A stretch of DNA of 64,000 nt. Origin: Paenibacillus tyrphae (GTDB lineage: Bacteria > Bacillota > Bacilli > Paenibacillales > NBRC-103111). The notes below the pieces were generated by a model that ran no database searches, was not told where the DNA came from, and saw only the letters and a program-made list of their open reading frames with translations. A program made the translations under genes and the position numbers. This document shows, in pieces, positions 8,470-15,052 of the stretch. Where the stretch lies: assembly GCF_027925525.1 (NCBI RefSeq), contig NZ_BSDJ01000003.1, forward strand, positions 248,001 to 312,000. The letters are read 5' to 3'. Every line of letters begins with the position of its first letter. The stretch's first letter is position 1.

Positions 8470-9340
8470 TTAACGTTTAATCGGGAGAGAATGGTAACCA
8501 AACGCTAAATCAATCAAGGCACTTGCTTCTTGACGCTTCAACAAATCTTTTGCGCGGAATGTGAAAGAGCCATCTGCGCTTATCTTCGTATCAGGATCGA
8601 CGATGCCTTGTGAAGCAAGAGTAGTGATTGCATCTTTTGCCCATGCATCGGCTGTGTCTTGCAGCTTCACTTTGCTGGTTGCCTCCGGTTCAAGCTGTTT
8701 CAAAGTTTGGATCATGACAGCAGCGGTTTGTCTTGAGATAGGTGCCGAAAGGTTCAAATCAGGGATGCTTGCGGCCAATTGCTTTCTATTCTTTTCTTCA
8801 CCCCCGGCAAATCCATACCAGCCATTTGCTTTGATCAGAGCGTCAATAAATTCGCCTTGTCATGGTCCCTGTTGGATCAAATTGACTTCCTGTTTTTGCT
8901 CCCATAATGGAAAGAGCGCTGACATTGCTGATATAGGTCGTATAGCTACTGGAGTCAGAGACGTCTGAATAAGTCTGCTTCCCATCCATTTTTTGTGAAT
9001 GGGCACCGGCATATGCGAGGTTATTTAGCGTCGCATAATAGAAGTATTTGTTACCGTTTTTATCTTCCTTGAATGCGATTTTATTGCCTTCCTCATCTAC
9101 AAACAGTTGAGGGTGAATCATTCGCAGCTTTTGTTTTCCACTTGTTGCATCTTCTACCATGAGTGAGCCGTTCTCGTAAGCAATAGAAGTGCGGATCCAA
9201 AAGGTACGCGTATTTTGGTAGACCCCGATATATTTTTGTGCCTCCTTTTCACTCAAGGGCAAGTAAACACCTGCCCGTGGCGCTGGACTGGAAACGACTG
9301 GTTCCAGTCCTGTGAATCTTACCACTTTATTGCTGTAAAC
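8470..9340 (-). pseudogene. Decayed serine-hydrolase (beta-lactamase-like) gene with SLH domain
   Basis: Minus-strand frame from about 9340 to 8850 encodes the C-terminal accessory part of a CubicO/beta-lactamase-related protein (LSEKEAQKYIGVYQN onward). After GTM near 8860 the frame is broken. Another frame continues without a gap as GEFIDALIKANGWYGFAGG and then an S-layer homology domain (ISRQTAAVMI ... RQEASALIDLAFGYH) ending at 8470. The catalytic N-terminal half is absent and an in-frame TAG stands at 9341-9343. The intact ancestor was presumably a wall-attached hydrolase. Frameshift plus 5' truncation make it a pseudogene. Confidence 0.78.
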
Positions 9341-9579
9341 CTAAAGTTTTCAATAAACAAGGTCGATAAAGACGTATGCGAAATGATTACAAAAAACTCA
9401 TAAGCACCTCGGTTGATCGTATGGGAAGATTGGGGGGATTAATTAGAACGGGATGCCCCATGAAAACCACTACCGAATGTATGTTTGATTGTGGTATACC
9501 GAACTTAGGTTCACATTAAAAGAGTTACCTGTGTTAATTGGAGAGTTAAAACGTAAATATAACCGGGAAGGATGTTTAT

Positions 9580-9909
9580 ATGATTATTTGGAAGGGTCTA
9601 GGCATTTTGAATATTGTTGTTCTAGCGATTATGTTTGTTATAGTTAATCTTTTACTATCCGCTTTGGGGCTTGGGTCAATGGATTCCAAGCTGCCGCTGG
9701 CTTTTGGCTTCATTGTATCGGGAGTTATTATCTGGTATATGGGGAAAGCACTTAACGCCAAATCGGGCAAAGTGCTAGTTGATGTGGAAACGGGACAACA
9801 CTATAAACTGGGAACCTCGCACAGTCTGTTTTTCATCCCTATGCATTATTGGGGCCCTGTCAGTCTAGTGATTGGATTCATTTTAATAGTTGCATCGATA
9901 TTTACATAA
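9580..9909 (+). CDS. Small membrane protein
   Basis: 109 residues with three hydrophobic stretches (about 5-27, 38-57, 86-107) and a soluble loop between the second and third containing KVLVDVETGQHYKLG. GGAAGGATG precedes the ATG. No family recognised. It stands alone in the variable region between a pseudogene and an Rhs remnant. Confidence 0.65.
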   Translation: MIIWKGLGILNIVVLAIMFVIVNLLLSALGLGSMDSKLPLAFGFIVSGVIIWYMGKALNAKSGKVLVDVETGQHYKLGTSHSLFFIPMHYWGPVSLVIGFILIVASIFT

Positions 9910-10066
9910 CCCTGATTGTAGAAACATGAACAATTTCCAGATCAAAAAGTGGTCTTTTTGCATTTGGTTCTTGTCGCGGTGGCAGGTGAAAAAGCCCCAT
10001 CAGTGCTGAATGAATCTGGAGCACAATAATGCTTGACGTATAACTTGAATACCGCGTAGCTACATA

Positions 10067-10112
10067 AAACAGGTCGATTATGGTTATTTACCATCATGAT
10101 CGACCTGTTTTT
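10067..10112. terminator. Bidirectional terminator-like hairpin
   Basis: AAAACAGGTCGAT pairs with ATCGACCTGTTTTT, with an inner ATGG/CCAT stem. It ends just before a fragment copied from the gene at 12332. Confidence 0.8.
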
Positions 10113-10114
10113 GC

Positions 10115-10158
10115 AAATTATAACCTATGAAGCTTGCCAATGGCTGTACTAAGTTGAC
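10115..10158 (+). repeat. Degenerate copy of an internal piece of the gene at 12332
   Basis: About 44 bases around CCTATGAAGCTTGC and TGGCTGTA match 12396-12441 with a few changes and small gaps. It is too short to encode anything. It shows that the small gene at 12332 was once present, wholly or partly, in a second copy next to the Rhs remnant. Confidence 0.75.
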
Positions 10159-10193
10159 AGGCGAGCCCGAGACCGTCCCGCCCGTGTCGGGCA

Positions 10194-10376
10194 AGCTCGC
10201 TAACCTACGATGCCGAATATGTGCGCACCTCCATGATCTGGAACGGCAAGACCACACGTTATGTGGTCACCCAAAATGCCGATCTGACCCAAGTTCTCAT
10301 GAAGTTGGAGGAAAGTGGAGCAATCAAAGCGTATTATGTATATGGACTGGGGCTCATCGGTCGTAAGGATGCCTAG
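10194..10376 (+). pseudogene. Rhs/YD-repeat toxin remnant
   Basis: The frame read from about 10194 gives YDAEYVRTSMIWNG, then Q(N)ADLTQVL and YYVYGLGLIGRKDA before TAG at 10374. The YVYGLGLIGR motif and the upstream YDA-x(n)-Y spacing are typical of Rhs/YD-repeat (WapA-like) proteins. Only about 60 codons survive, with no start and no toxin tip, so it is a relic. It lies 60 bases upstream of immunity-type genes, the place expected for the parent of a polymorphic toxin locus. Confidence 0.75.
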
Positions 10377-10436
10377 GGAGAATATAGGATTTGTTTGATA
10401 AGCGACAAGTATGATTGACGGAGGAAGCATAGGAGT

Positions 10437-11090
10437 ATGGACTATAGTACGATAATTAACAACTTTCAGCTGAGTCTTGAAAGAAATGGTATGGATTCTG
10501 ATGAAGTAAAAGTAGCCTTTAGAGAGGCTGATTTAGTTGACCTTAATTACCTACGGGATCTCTATGGAACATACAGCAAGTCATCTTTGTTTTATAATGA
10601 AGAAGATTTAAAAGATCTAAAAAAATATGTAATACCTGAAAGTGTTGTTGATTTCTACCGTGTTTTTGAACCTCATCATATACCTCTATTAAGTGGTGGA
10701 ATAGGGTTAATGACGTTAGAGTCAATAAAAATGGAGAACTCTTCTGCCTCCCCAAGTATGTATCTAATAAAATATGGCCTACTAACAATAGCTACTACAA
10801 TAGGAGGCCACGTCATTTGTCTTGATTTAAATACAACAAATCATAATCAACCTCGTTTAGTAATGGCAGAGCAGTCTTTTTGTTCCTACAATGAGGATTT
10901 AGATGTGGTAGAATGCGTGCTAGTCCCTGATGAGATTGCTGAAAATTACGCCGATGATGAACCAATCGTCTTGTCATACGATTTAATCAAACAATGCCTC
11001 CCAGAAATAGCCGCATCCTTTCATGAATTTTTAGAAAAACTATCAAGTGAATCATATGAGAATATAGAGGATGATTTTCTAATCATATAA
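10437..11090 (+). CDS. SMI1/KNR4 (SUKH) family immunity protein
   Basis: 217 residues, acidic, AT-rich gene. SUKH features: IPESVVDFYRVF near residue 70, the middle block GGHVICLDLNTT followed by a short strand, and the C-terminal FHEFLEKLSSES helix. Proteins of this fold bind and neutralise the nuclease or deaminase tips of Rhs/WapA-type toxins. No intact toxin is present in the window. AGGAG and GGAGG lie just before the ATG. It is followed 25 bases later by another gene that may have a related role. Confidence 0.82.
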   Translation: MDYSTIINNFQLSLERNGMDSDEVKVAFREADLVDLNYLRDLYGTYSKSSLFYNEEDLKDLKKYVIPESVVDFYRVFEPHHIPLLSGGIGLMTLESIKMENSSASPSMYLIKYGLLTIATTIGGHVICLDLNTTNHNQPRLVMAEQSFCSYNEDLDVVECVLVPDEIAENYADDEPIVLSYDLIKQCLPEIAASFHEFLEKLSSESYENIEDDFLII

Positions 11091-11115
11091 TCATAACCAT
11101 TGAAAGGTGAAGAAT

Positions 11116-11646
11116 ATGAATGAACTATTAAGCGAAAAAATAGATAAAATTATGGAGATATTAAGTGAAGACTACCCGCAAAGTCTGACCTATGGTGAAA
11201 TTGTTAAAGATATTGCCGGGGAACAATTCACAAAAATCGATAATAGTATTTTAGAAGATTATTACTTTATTACGAATAGATATGAGAGATTAATTGGAGG
11301 AGTTATCAATGTATATAGCCAACGGAAAATTGACAAAATTCAATTTTATGCGGAGGAAATGCTACAGTTTGATGGTGAGTGGATTTGTATAGGGAAAATT
11401 GAAAGATACCCCTTGTTTATTAATAAGGTAGATGGTCATGTAACTTGCTTATTTGGAGAACCATTAGATCAAGATTATGTCTTGGAGTCATATGGAGACT
11501 TCAATAATTTTTTACTTAACTATTTTTTAGGGGAACAATATGGAGAAATTGGGTTGAAGTTTGTTGAATCTGGAGGGAGTATAGATACCGTTGGCTCTAA
11601 AGATGATGAATGGTATAAAGTGTTAGAAGAGAATCATTTATTATAA
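11116..11646 (+). CDS. Possible second immunity protein (SUKH-like), unproven
   Basis: 176 residues, AT-rich, acidic, no signal or membrane segment. Strand-rich middle (EWICIGKIERYPLFINKVDG, then VTCLFGEPL) and a C-terminal FNNFLLNYFLGEQYGEIG helix recall SUKH-type or related immunity folds, but no diagnostic motif is certain. It follows the SUKH gene by 25 bases. AAAGGTG is 6 bases before ATG 11116; an in-frame GTG at 11107 falls inside that site. Position next to an Rhs relic supports an immunity role. Confidence 0.55.
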   Translation: MNELLSEKIDKIMEILSEDYPQSLTYGEIVKDIAGEQFTKIDNSILEDYYFITNRYERLIGGVINVYSQRKIDKIQFYAEEMLQFDGEWICIGKIERYPLFINKVDGHVTCLFGEPLDQDYVLESYGDFNNFLLNYFLGEQYGEIGLKFVESGGSIDTVGSKDDEWYKVLEENHLL

Positions 11647-11924
11647 TACTCAACTTTTTCGAACTCTCTTTCCAAGGCTATTGATTTTTGATAACCAGGC
11701 CATTATTTCATCCATAATTCGTCTAACGTTTTTGCGGATTTCGGCAACGGTGTGATTGACATGTGTTAATCACATAAACCATCCGGGCCGAAGGTGAAGT
11801 CTGTAAAAATATTTATAAAGGCTTATTCCAACTTGAACCGTGAGTTAGGAATGAGTTTTTTTTACATGCCTTTTCAGGGCAATCGTCGGATTGCCGGCTA
11901 GGAAATGGAATGACCCTGCGGGGC

Positions 11925-12131
11925 TTAGTCATCCTCCAACACAAGAAGTTCATGTAAGCTGACATTAAGCGTCCTACAAATCTGTTCTAAGGTATCAAAG
12001 TATGCAGCATTTACTTTATCGGAGCAAAGATGACTTATTGTATTGGGGCGAACATTCATTAACCGGGCTAACTCCCGTTGAGACATTCCTTTTTCTTCAA
12101 TGATTTCTTTTAATCTTAGCCGAACTGGCAT
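11925..12131 (-). CDS. XRE-family (Cro/CI-type) regulator
   Basis: 68 residues, essentially one helix-turn-helix: MSQRELARLMNVRPNTISHL is the HTH core, followed by the usual LEQICRTLNVSLHELL helices. No effector domain. It is divergent from the leader ORF and small gene at 12288-12595, with promoters back to back, so it may regulate both. The stretch 11647-11924 downstream holds no gene I can support; there is a GGCAATC/GATTGCC hairpin near 11880 without a T run. Confidence 0.9.
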   Translation of the reverse strand: MPVRLRLKEIIEEKGMSQRELARLMNVRPNTISHLCSDKVNAAYFDTLEQICRTLNVSLHELLVLEDD

Positions 12132-12160
12132 ACCATTCTCACCTGTTGTTTTTACTTATA

Positions 12161-12189
12161 ACTATAAACCTCTATAGAACTAATTTCAA
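12161..12189 (-). promoter_or_regulatory. Promoter of the XRE regulator gene
   Basis: On the minus strand TTGAAA, a 17-base spacer, then TATAGT. It overlaps no gene and faces the promoter at 12200-12228. Confidence 0.6.
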
Positions 12190-12199
12190 AGAAAAATGC

Positions 12200-12228
12200 T
12201 TGATTGTATCTGTATTCCGATATATAAT
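12200..12228 (+). promoter_or_regulatory. Strong sigma-A-like promoter of the leader/small-gene unit
   Basis: TTGATT, exactly 17 bases, TATAAT. The spacing and the -10 box are near consensus. It reads toward the leader ORF at 12288. Confidence 0.75.
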
Positions 12229-12287
12229 TTTGGTTAATAACGGAGTAGCGTTACAAAAATTCAAATTTTCCAGTGGAGGTAATATTA

Positions 12288-12341
12288 ATGAATGCATTGG
12301 ACTACGGCCGTCCTACGAGGAGGTTCCCGATATGGAAATGA
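12288..12341 (+). CDS. 17-residue leader ORF overlapping the next gene
   Basis: ATG 12288 with GGAGGT 7 bases upstream reads MNALDYGRPTRRFPIWK and stops at TGA 12339-12341. Its ACGAGGAGG (Thr-Arg-Arg codons) contains the ribosome-binding site of the downstream gene, whose ATG (12332) lies inside the leader in another frame. Translation of the leader must therefore run over the next start, an arrangement expected for coupling or attenuation. It is too short for ordinary gene calling. Confidence 0.6.
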   Translation: MNALDYGRPTRRFPIWK

Positions 12342-12595
12342 CCGAAACTACCCTTAAGGACCGATTGGATGCCGAAGAACGAGACCTGATGCGGCAAATT
12401 CAAACCTATGAAGCTTGCACCATGGCTGTATTAAATATGACCAGTGGTCAATTAATATCATTACATAAGTTAGCGGTTGAAGACATTGTTTCGACCCTTC
12501 ATCGCGCAGCCCTTGATCTGCAAACCGAATTGCTGTATGTGCGGTTAGAAAAGGCGCTGAGCCTATCGTCAAAACAAGAAACAGGATTGGCCTGA
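12332..12595 (+). CDS. Small helical protein, function unknown
   Basis: 87 residues, mostly amphipathic helix, rich in Glu/Leu (LKDRLDAEERDLMRQIQTYEA near the start). GAGGAGG is 8 bases before ATG 12332, inside the leader ORF. A longer in-frame ATG at 12146 lies upstream of the promoter and is rejected. A degenerate fragment of the same gene is found at 10115-10158. Divergent from an XRE repressor. No family recognised. Confidence 0.7.
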   Translation: MEMTETTLKDRLDAEERDLMRQIQTYEACTMAVLNMTSGQLISLHKLAVEDIVSTLHRAALDLQTELLYVRLEKALSLSSKQETGLA

Positions 12596-12802
12596 AACCC
12601 AGGAGATATACAACTTTACCAAGGGGTTAAATGAAATAATGACAACGTTAACTTCAAATATTTGTAACATTTGGATGAAAAGTTCGTATGATTTAATTGA
12701 AAAATATTCCAAATTAAGGGTTTGTATGGTATTAATTGATTGAGGGCACTGGCCAGACCTCAAAATTATTTTGCACGGTGTTATTCGGAGGAGGATAAAG
12801 AA

Positions 12803-13207
12803 ATGAAAAAAATGACAACTGCTTTGACGATTGCCGTGGTGGGAGCAAGTCTTGTTTCAAGCCCTGGCTTTGCAGCGGAGGGAACCCCGGTTCAACAAGC
12901 GCCTCAACAGCAGATTATTGTCGCGCCGCCGGAAGGCGAGGTTACGTATCATTTGGCGCCGGGTGCCGTGGCGGTTGCCGGTCCTTATGTACTCCAGCCG
13001 AACGAAGGCATTCGCATCACCTCGATTATCGCCGACGAGTACGATTGGTGGCTTATGGATCTGAGGAACAACAACCAGACGATCCGGAAAGAGCAAGCGG
13101 AAAACAATACGATTTATGTGAAACAGAGCAGCCAGTACATGCTTTTCATCAAAAACAAAAAGCAATGCACCAACTTGATGAAGGTAAATATTCGGGTGGT
13201 TCGCTAG
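12803..13207 (+). CDS. Secreted protein with signal peptide
   Basis: 134 residues. Signal peptide of about 23 residues (MKKMTTALTIAVVGASLVSS, cleavage near PGFA-AE), then a Gln/Pro-rich stretch and a small beta-rich domain ending NLMKVNIRVVR. GGAGGAG lies about 7 bases before ATG 12803; the longer frame from 12740 has no ribosome site. No enzymatic motif and only a few residues suggesting ligand binding. Exported, role unknown. Confidence 0.75.
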   Translation: MKKMTTALTIAVVGASLVSSPGFAAEGTPVQQAPQQQIIVAPPEGEVTYHLAPGAVAVAGPYVLQPNEGIRITSIIADEYDWWLMDLRNNNQTIRKEQAENNTIYVKQSSQYMLFIKNKKQCTNLMKVNIRVVR

Positions 13208-13290
13208 CTGCATTCTAGGCAAAGTACAGTTCCTTCACACTTTTATTCTCGATCTGAGAAATATTATAGAGTAGTAAGGTCATAAGGACG

Positions 13291-13315
13291 AGACTCCCCA
13301 CCGGGAGTCTTTTTT
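13291..13315 (+). terminator. Terminator after the secreted protein gene
   Basis: AGACTCCC / GGGAGTCT stem with a 4-base loop and a T run. Confidence 0.9.
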
Positions 13316-13329
13316 CCATTTTAAAAGTA

Positions 13330-13379
13330 AGCGTAAAAAAGCTCCCCGCTTTGAGCAAGCAGAGGAACTTTTTACGCTA
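13330..13379 (-). terminator. Terminator of the sigma/anti-sigma operon
   Basis: On the minus strand GCGTAAAAAGTTCC...GC pairs with GC...GGAGCTTTTTTACGC, with G-U pairs inside, and the T-rich arm gives the run. Confidence 0.6.
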
Positions 13380-13401
13380 TTGATGATTCGGCATGTTAAT
13401 T

Positions 13402-14346
13402 TTAGTTCAAGTACGCTTCGGCGATTTTAATCAATTCCTCTTTGCCCATTTTACTGAACTCGTCGATTTGATACGTATATTCGCCGTCGATGTTCCATGT
13501 GATATTTTTACTTGAGCCTTTTCCGTCTTTGTCTTTATATTCCGTGTAAAGCATCTCTACTCCCTTAACCGTGATCTTTTCCTGCTCGAAGTCGATTTTT
13601 TCATCCACGTAGGCTGTAAACGTATCCTTGGATTTAATGACAGTAACGGCTACTTCATCATTCCCTTGTTTATAAACGGACCTCAAATGTAAAAGATCAT
13701 CAGACAGCTCGATCGGCATCATCGCATAATCCTTGCCTGATTCCTCCGCCTGCTTCCGCAGCTTTTCCGCCGTCGCCACCTTTTCATCCGGGGCAGGAGG
13801 ATTCACCTCATTGATTGGGTTAAAGAAGACCTTAGCGTTTTCGAACTTGTAATTGCCTTCCAGATGGTCGAGAATCGTAATCGGCTTGCCTGCCATTTTG
13901 GCACGGAGTGCGGACACATCGTTAAAGACGAACGGCTTGAATCTGGTGTCCGTTTGCTTGTTCGAATTGTTCGGAACGATATAAAAGATCGCTGCCGAAC
14001 CATCCGGCAACAGCTCTTCCGCCAAATCCCGGCTCATTCCTATGCGTCGGGTATCTTCTTCCGAATATTTGGCCTGGGGAGGAGCCGACTTCAACGGTTT
14101 TACCTCATAAACCGCTTGTCCCTGTTCGTTTTTCAATACCCCGTACTTCACCGCTGCAAACCCTGAAGATACCGTCAACAGCATTCCCATTGCGACCAAC
14201 ACACCGACTTTATATTTCACAAAAAATCGCTCCTTTTTGTTCCGCTCAGCGTACAGTTTCCTCATCACTTCTCCAGTCAAGTCAACATCGGGAATCTGCG
14301 GGTCATGAAAAAGTGCTTTCAAATCCTGATCCTTGTCCAATGTCAT
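13402..14346 (-). CDS. Membrane protein, probable anti-sigma factor
   Basis: 314 residues. About 43 cytoplasmic residues, one membrane helix (VGVLVAMGMLLTVSSGFAAV, about 47-66), then a large extracytoplasmic domain. The gene overlaps the sigma-factor gene by 4 bases (ATGA), the usual layout for a sigma/anti-sigma pair. I see no zinc HRxxC motif, so it would be a non-ZAS anti-sigma type. The outer domain may sense the envelope signal. Assignment rests on topology and context. Confidence 0.75.
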   Translation of the reverse strand: MTLDKDQDLKALFHDPQIPDVDLTGEVMRKLYAERNKKERFFVKYKVGVLVAMGMLLTVSSGFAAVKYGVLKNEQGQAVYEVKPLKSAPPQAKYSEEDTRRIGMSRDLAEELLPDGSAAIFYIVPNNSNKQTDTRFKPFVFNDVSALRAKMAGKPITILDHLEGNYKFENAKVFFNPINEVNPPAPDEKVATAEKLRKQAEESGKDYAMMPIELSDDLLHLRSVYKQGNDEVAVTVIKSKDTFTAYVDEKIDFEQEKITVKGVEMLYTEYKDKDGKGSSKNITWNIDGEYTYQIDEFSKMGKEELIKIAEAYLN

Positions 14347-14897
14347 ACGAATCCCACTTCCTTCACTTGAGCATAGTACTTCCGGAACTTTGCAGCCGAA
14401 CGTCCGTATTTTTTTCGAAGATTGGCGCTGCTCTGATTCAGAATCAGGCTGATTTCCTCGTAGCTCTTATCCTCCACAAAGCGCAAAATTAACAGGTTCC
14501 GTTCTTCCACGGATAATCTCGATAGGGCTTGGTGCACAAATTCATTGAAATAGTTGGCTTCGATCTGCAGATCTATAGGTTTATTTTCCTTGTCATCCCG
14601 GTAAAAGAAGGGCAGATATTTGGCCAGCTTACGCTTGCGAATCACATCAATACAATGGTTGTAGGCAATCTTGTACAACCAAGCCCCGAACGGCACATCC
14701 TGACTGTACTTCGTCAAATTGCGAAATGCCTTCAAAAATACTTCTTGTCCGCTATCCTCCGCTTCCGTATCGCTGCCCAGCATGTGATAGCAGTAGCGGA
14801 AGATCGGCTTTTGGTAATGCTGCACGATGTTTTCGAACTTGTCGATATCACCCTCCAAGACGTCAGCAATCATCTGACGCAGTTCTGAATCGTCCAC
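14343..14897 (-). CDS. ECF-type RNA polymerase sigma factor
   Basis: 184 residues. Region 2 is clear (FENIVQHYQKPIFRYCYHML, then AEDSGQEVFLKAF and FGAWLYKIAYNHCID), and region 4 follows (LSRLSVEERNLLILRFVEDKSYEEIS). GTG 14897 is preferred over GTG 14906 because the GGGAG site directly abuts the latter and is 8 bases from the former. The next gene overlaps by 4 bases and is likely its anti-sigma partner. An autoregulated promoter is expected upstream but no consensus was identified. Confidence 0.9.
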   Translation of the reverse strand: MDDSELRQMIADVLEGDIDKFENIVQHYQKPIFRYCYHMLGSDTEAEDSGQEVFLKAFRNLTKYSQDVPFGAWLYKIAYNHCIDVIRKRKLAKYLPFFYRDDKENKPIDLQIEANYFNEFVHQALSRLSVEERNLLILRFVEDKSYEEISLILNQSSANLRKKYGRSAAKFRKYYAQVKEVGFV

Positions 14898-14993
14898 CTC
14901 GTTCACTCCCTTTCACCCTGTACAACGAACTACCCGTGCAAAAATGTGACAGTACCAACAGAATAATTAATTTTGCGTGAGCCGGGCAAGCAA

Positions 14994-15042
14994 GAAAAAA
15001 ACAAGGCTTACTCCAACTCATCATTCGAGCAGGAGCAAGCCT
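14994..15042 (-). terminator. Terminator of the PBP2-type gene
   Basis: Minus strand GGCTTGCTCC ... GGAGTAAGCC followed by TTGTTTTTTT. Confidence 0.85.
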
Positions 15043-15052
15043 TTCCACATGC

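Noticed and set aside
10127..10366. 79-residue plus-strand frame
   Set aside because: It runs out of frame across the small-gene fragment and the Rhs remnant; the Rhs reading in another frame explains the sequence.
12146..12331. Upstream extension of the small gene at 12332
   Set aside because: It lies across the promoter at 12200-12228 and contains no ribosome site; the leader ORF and ATG 12332 fit better.
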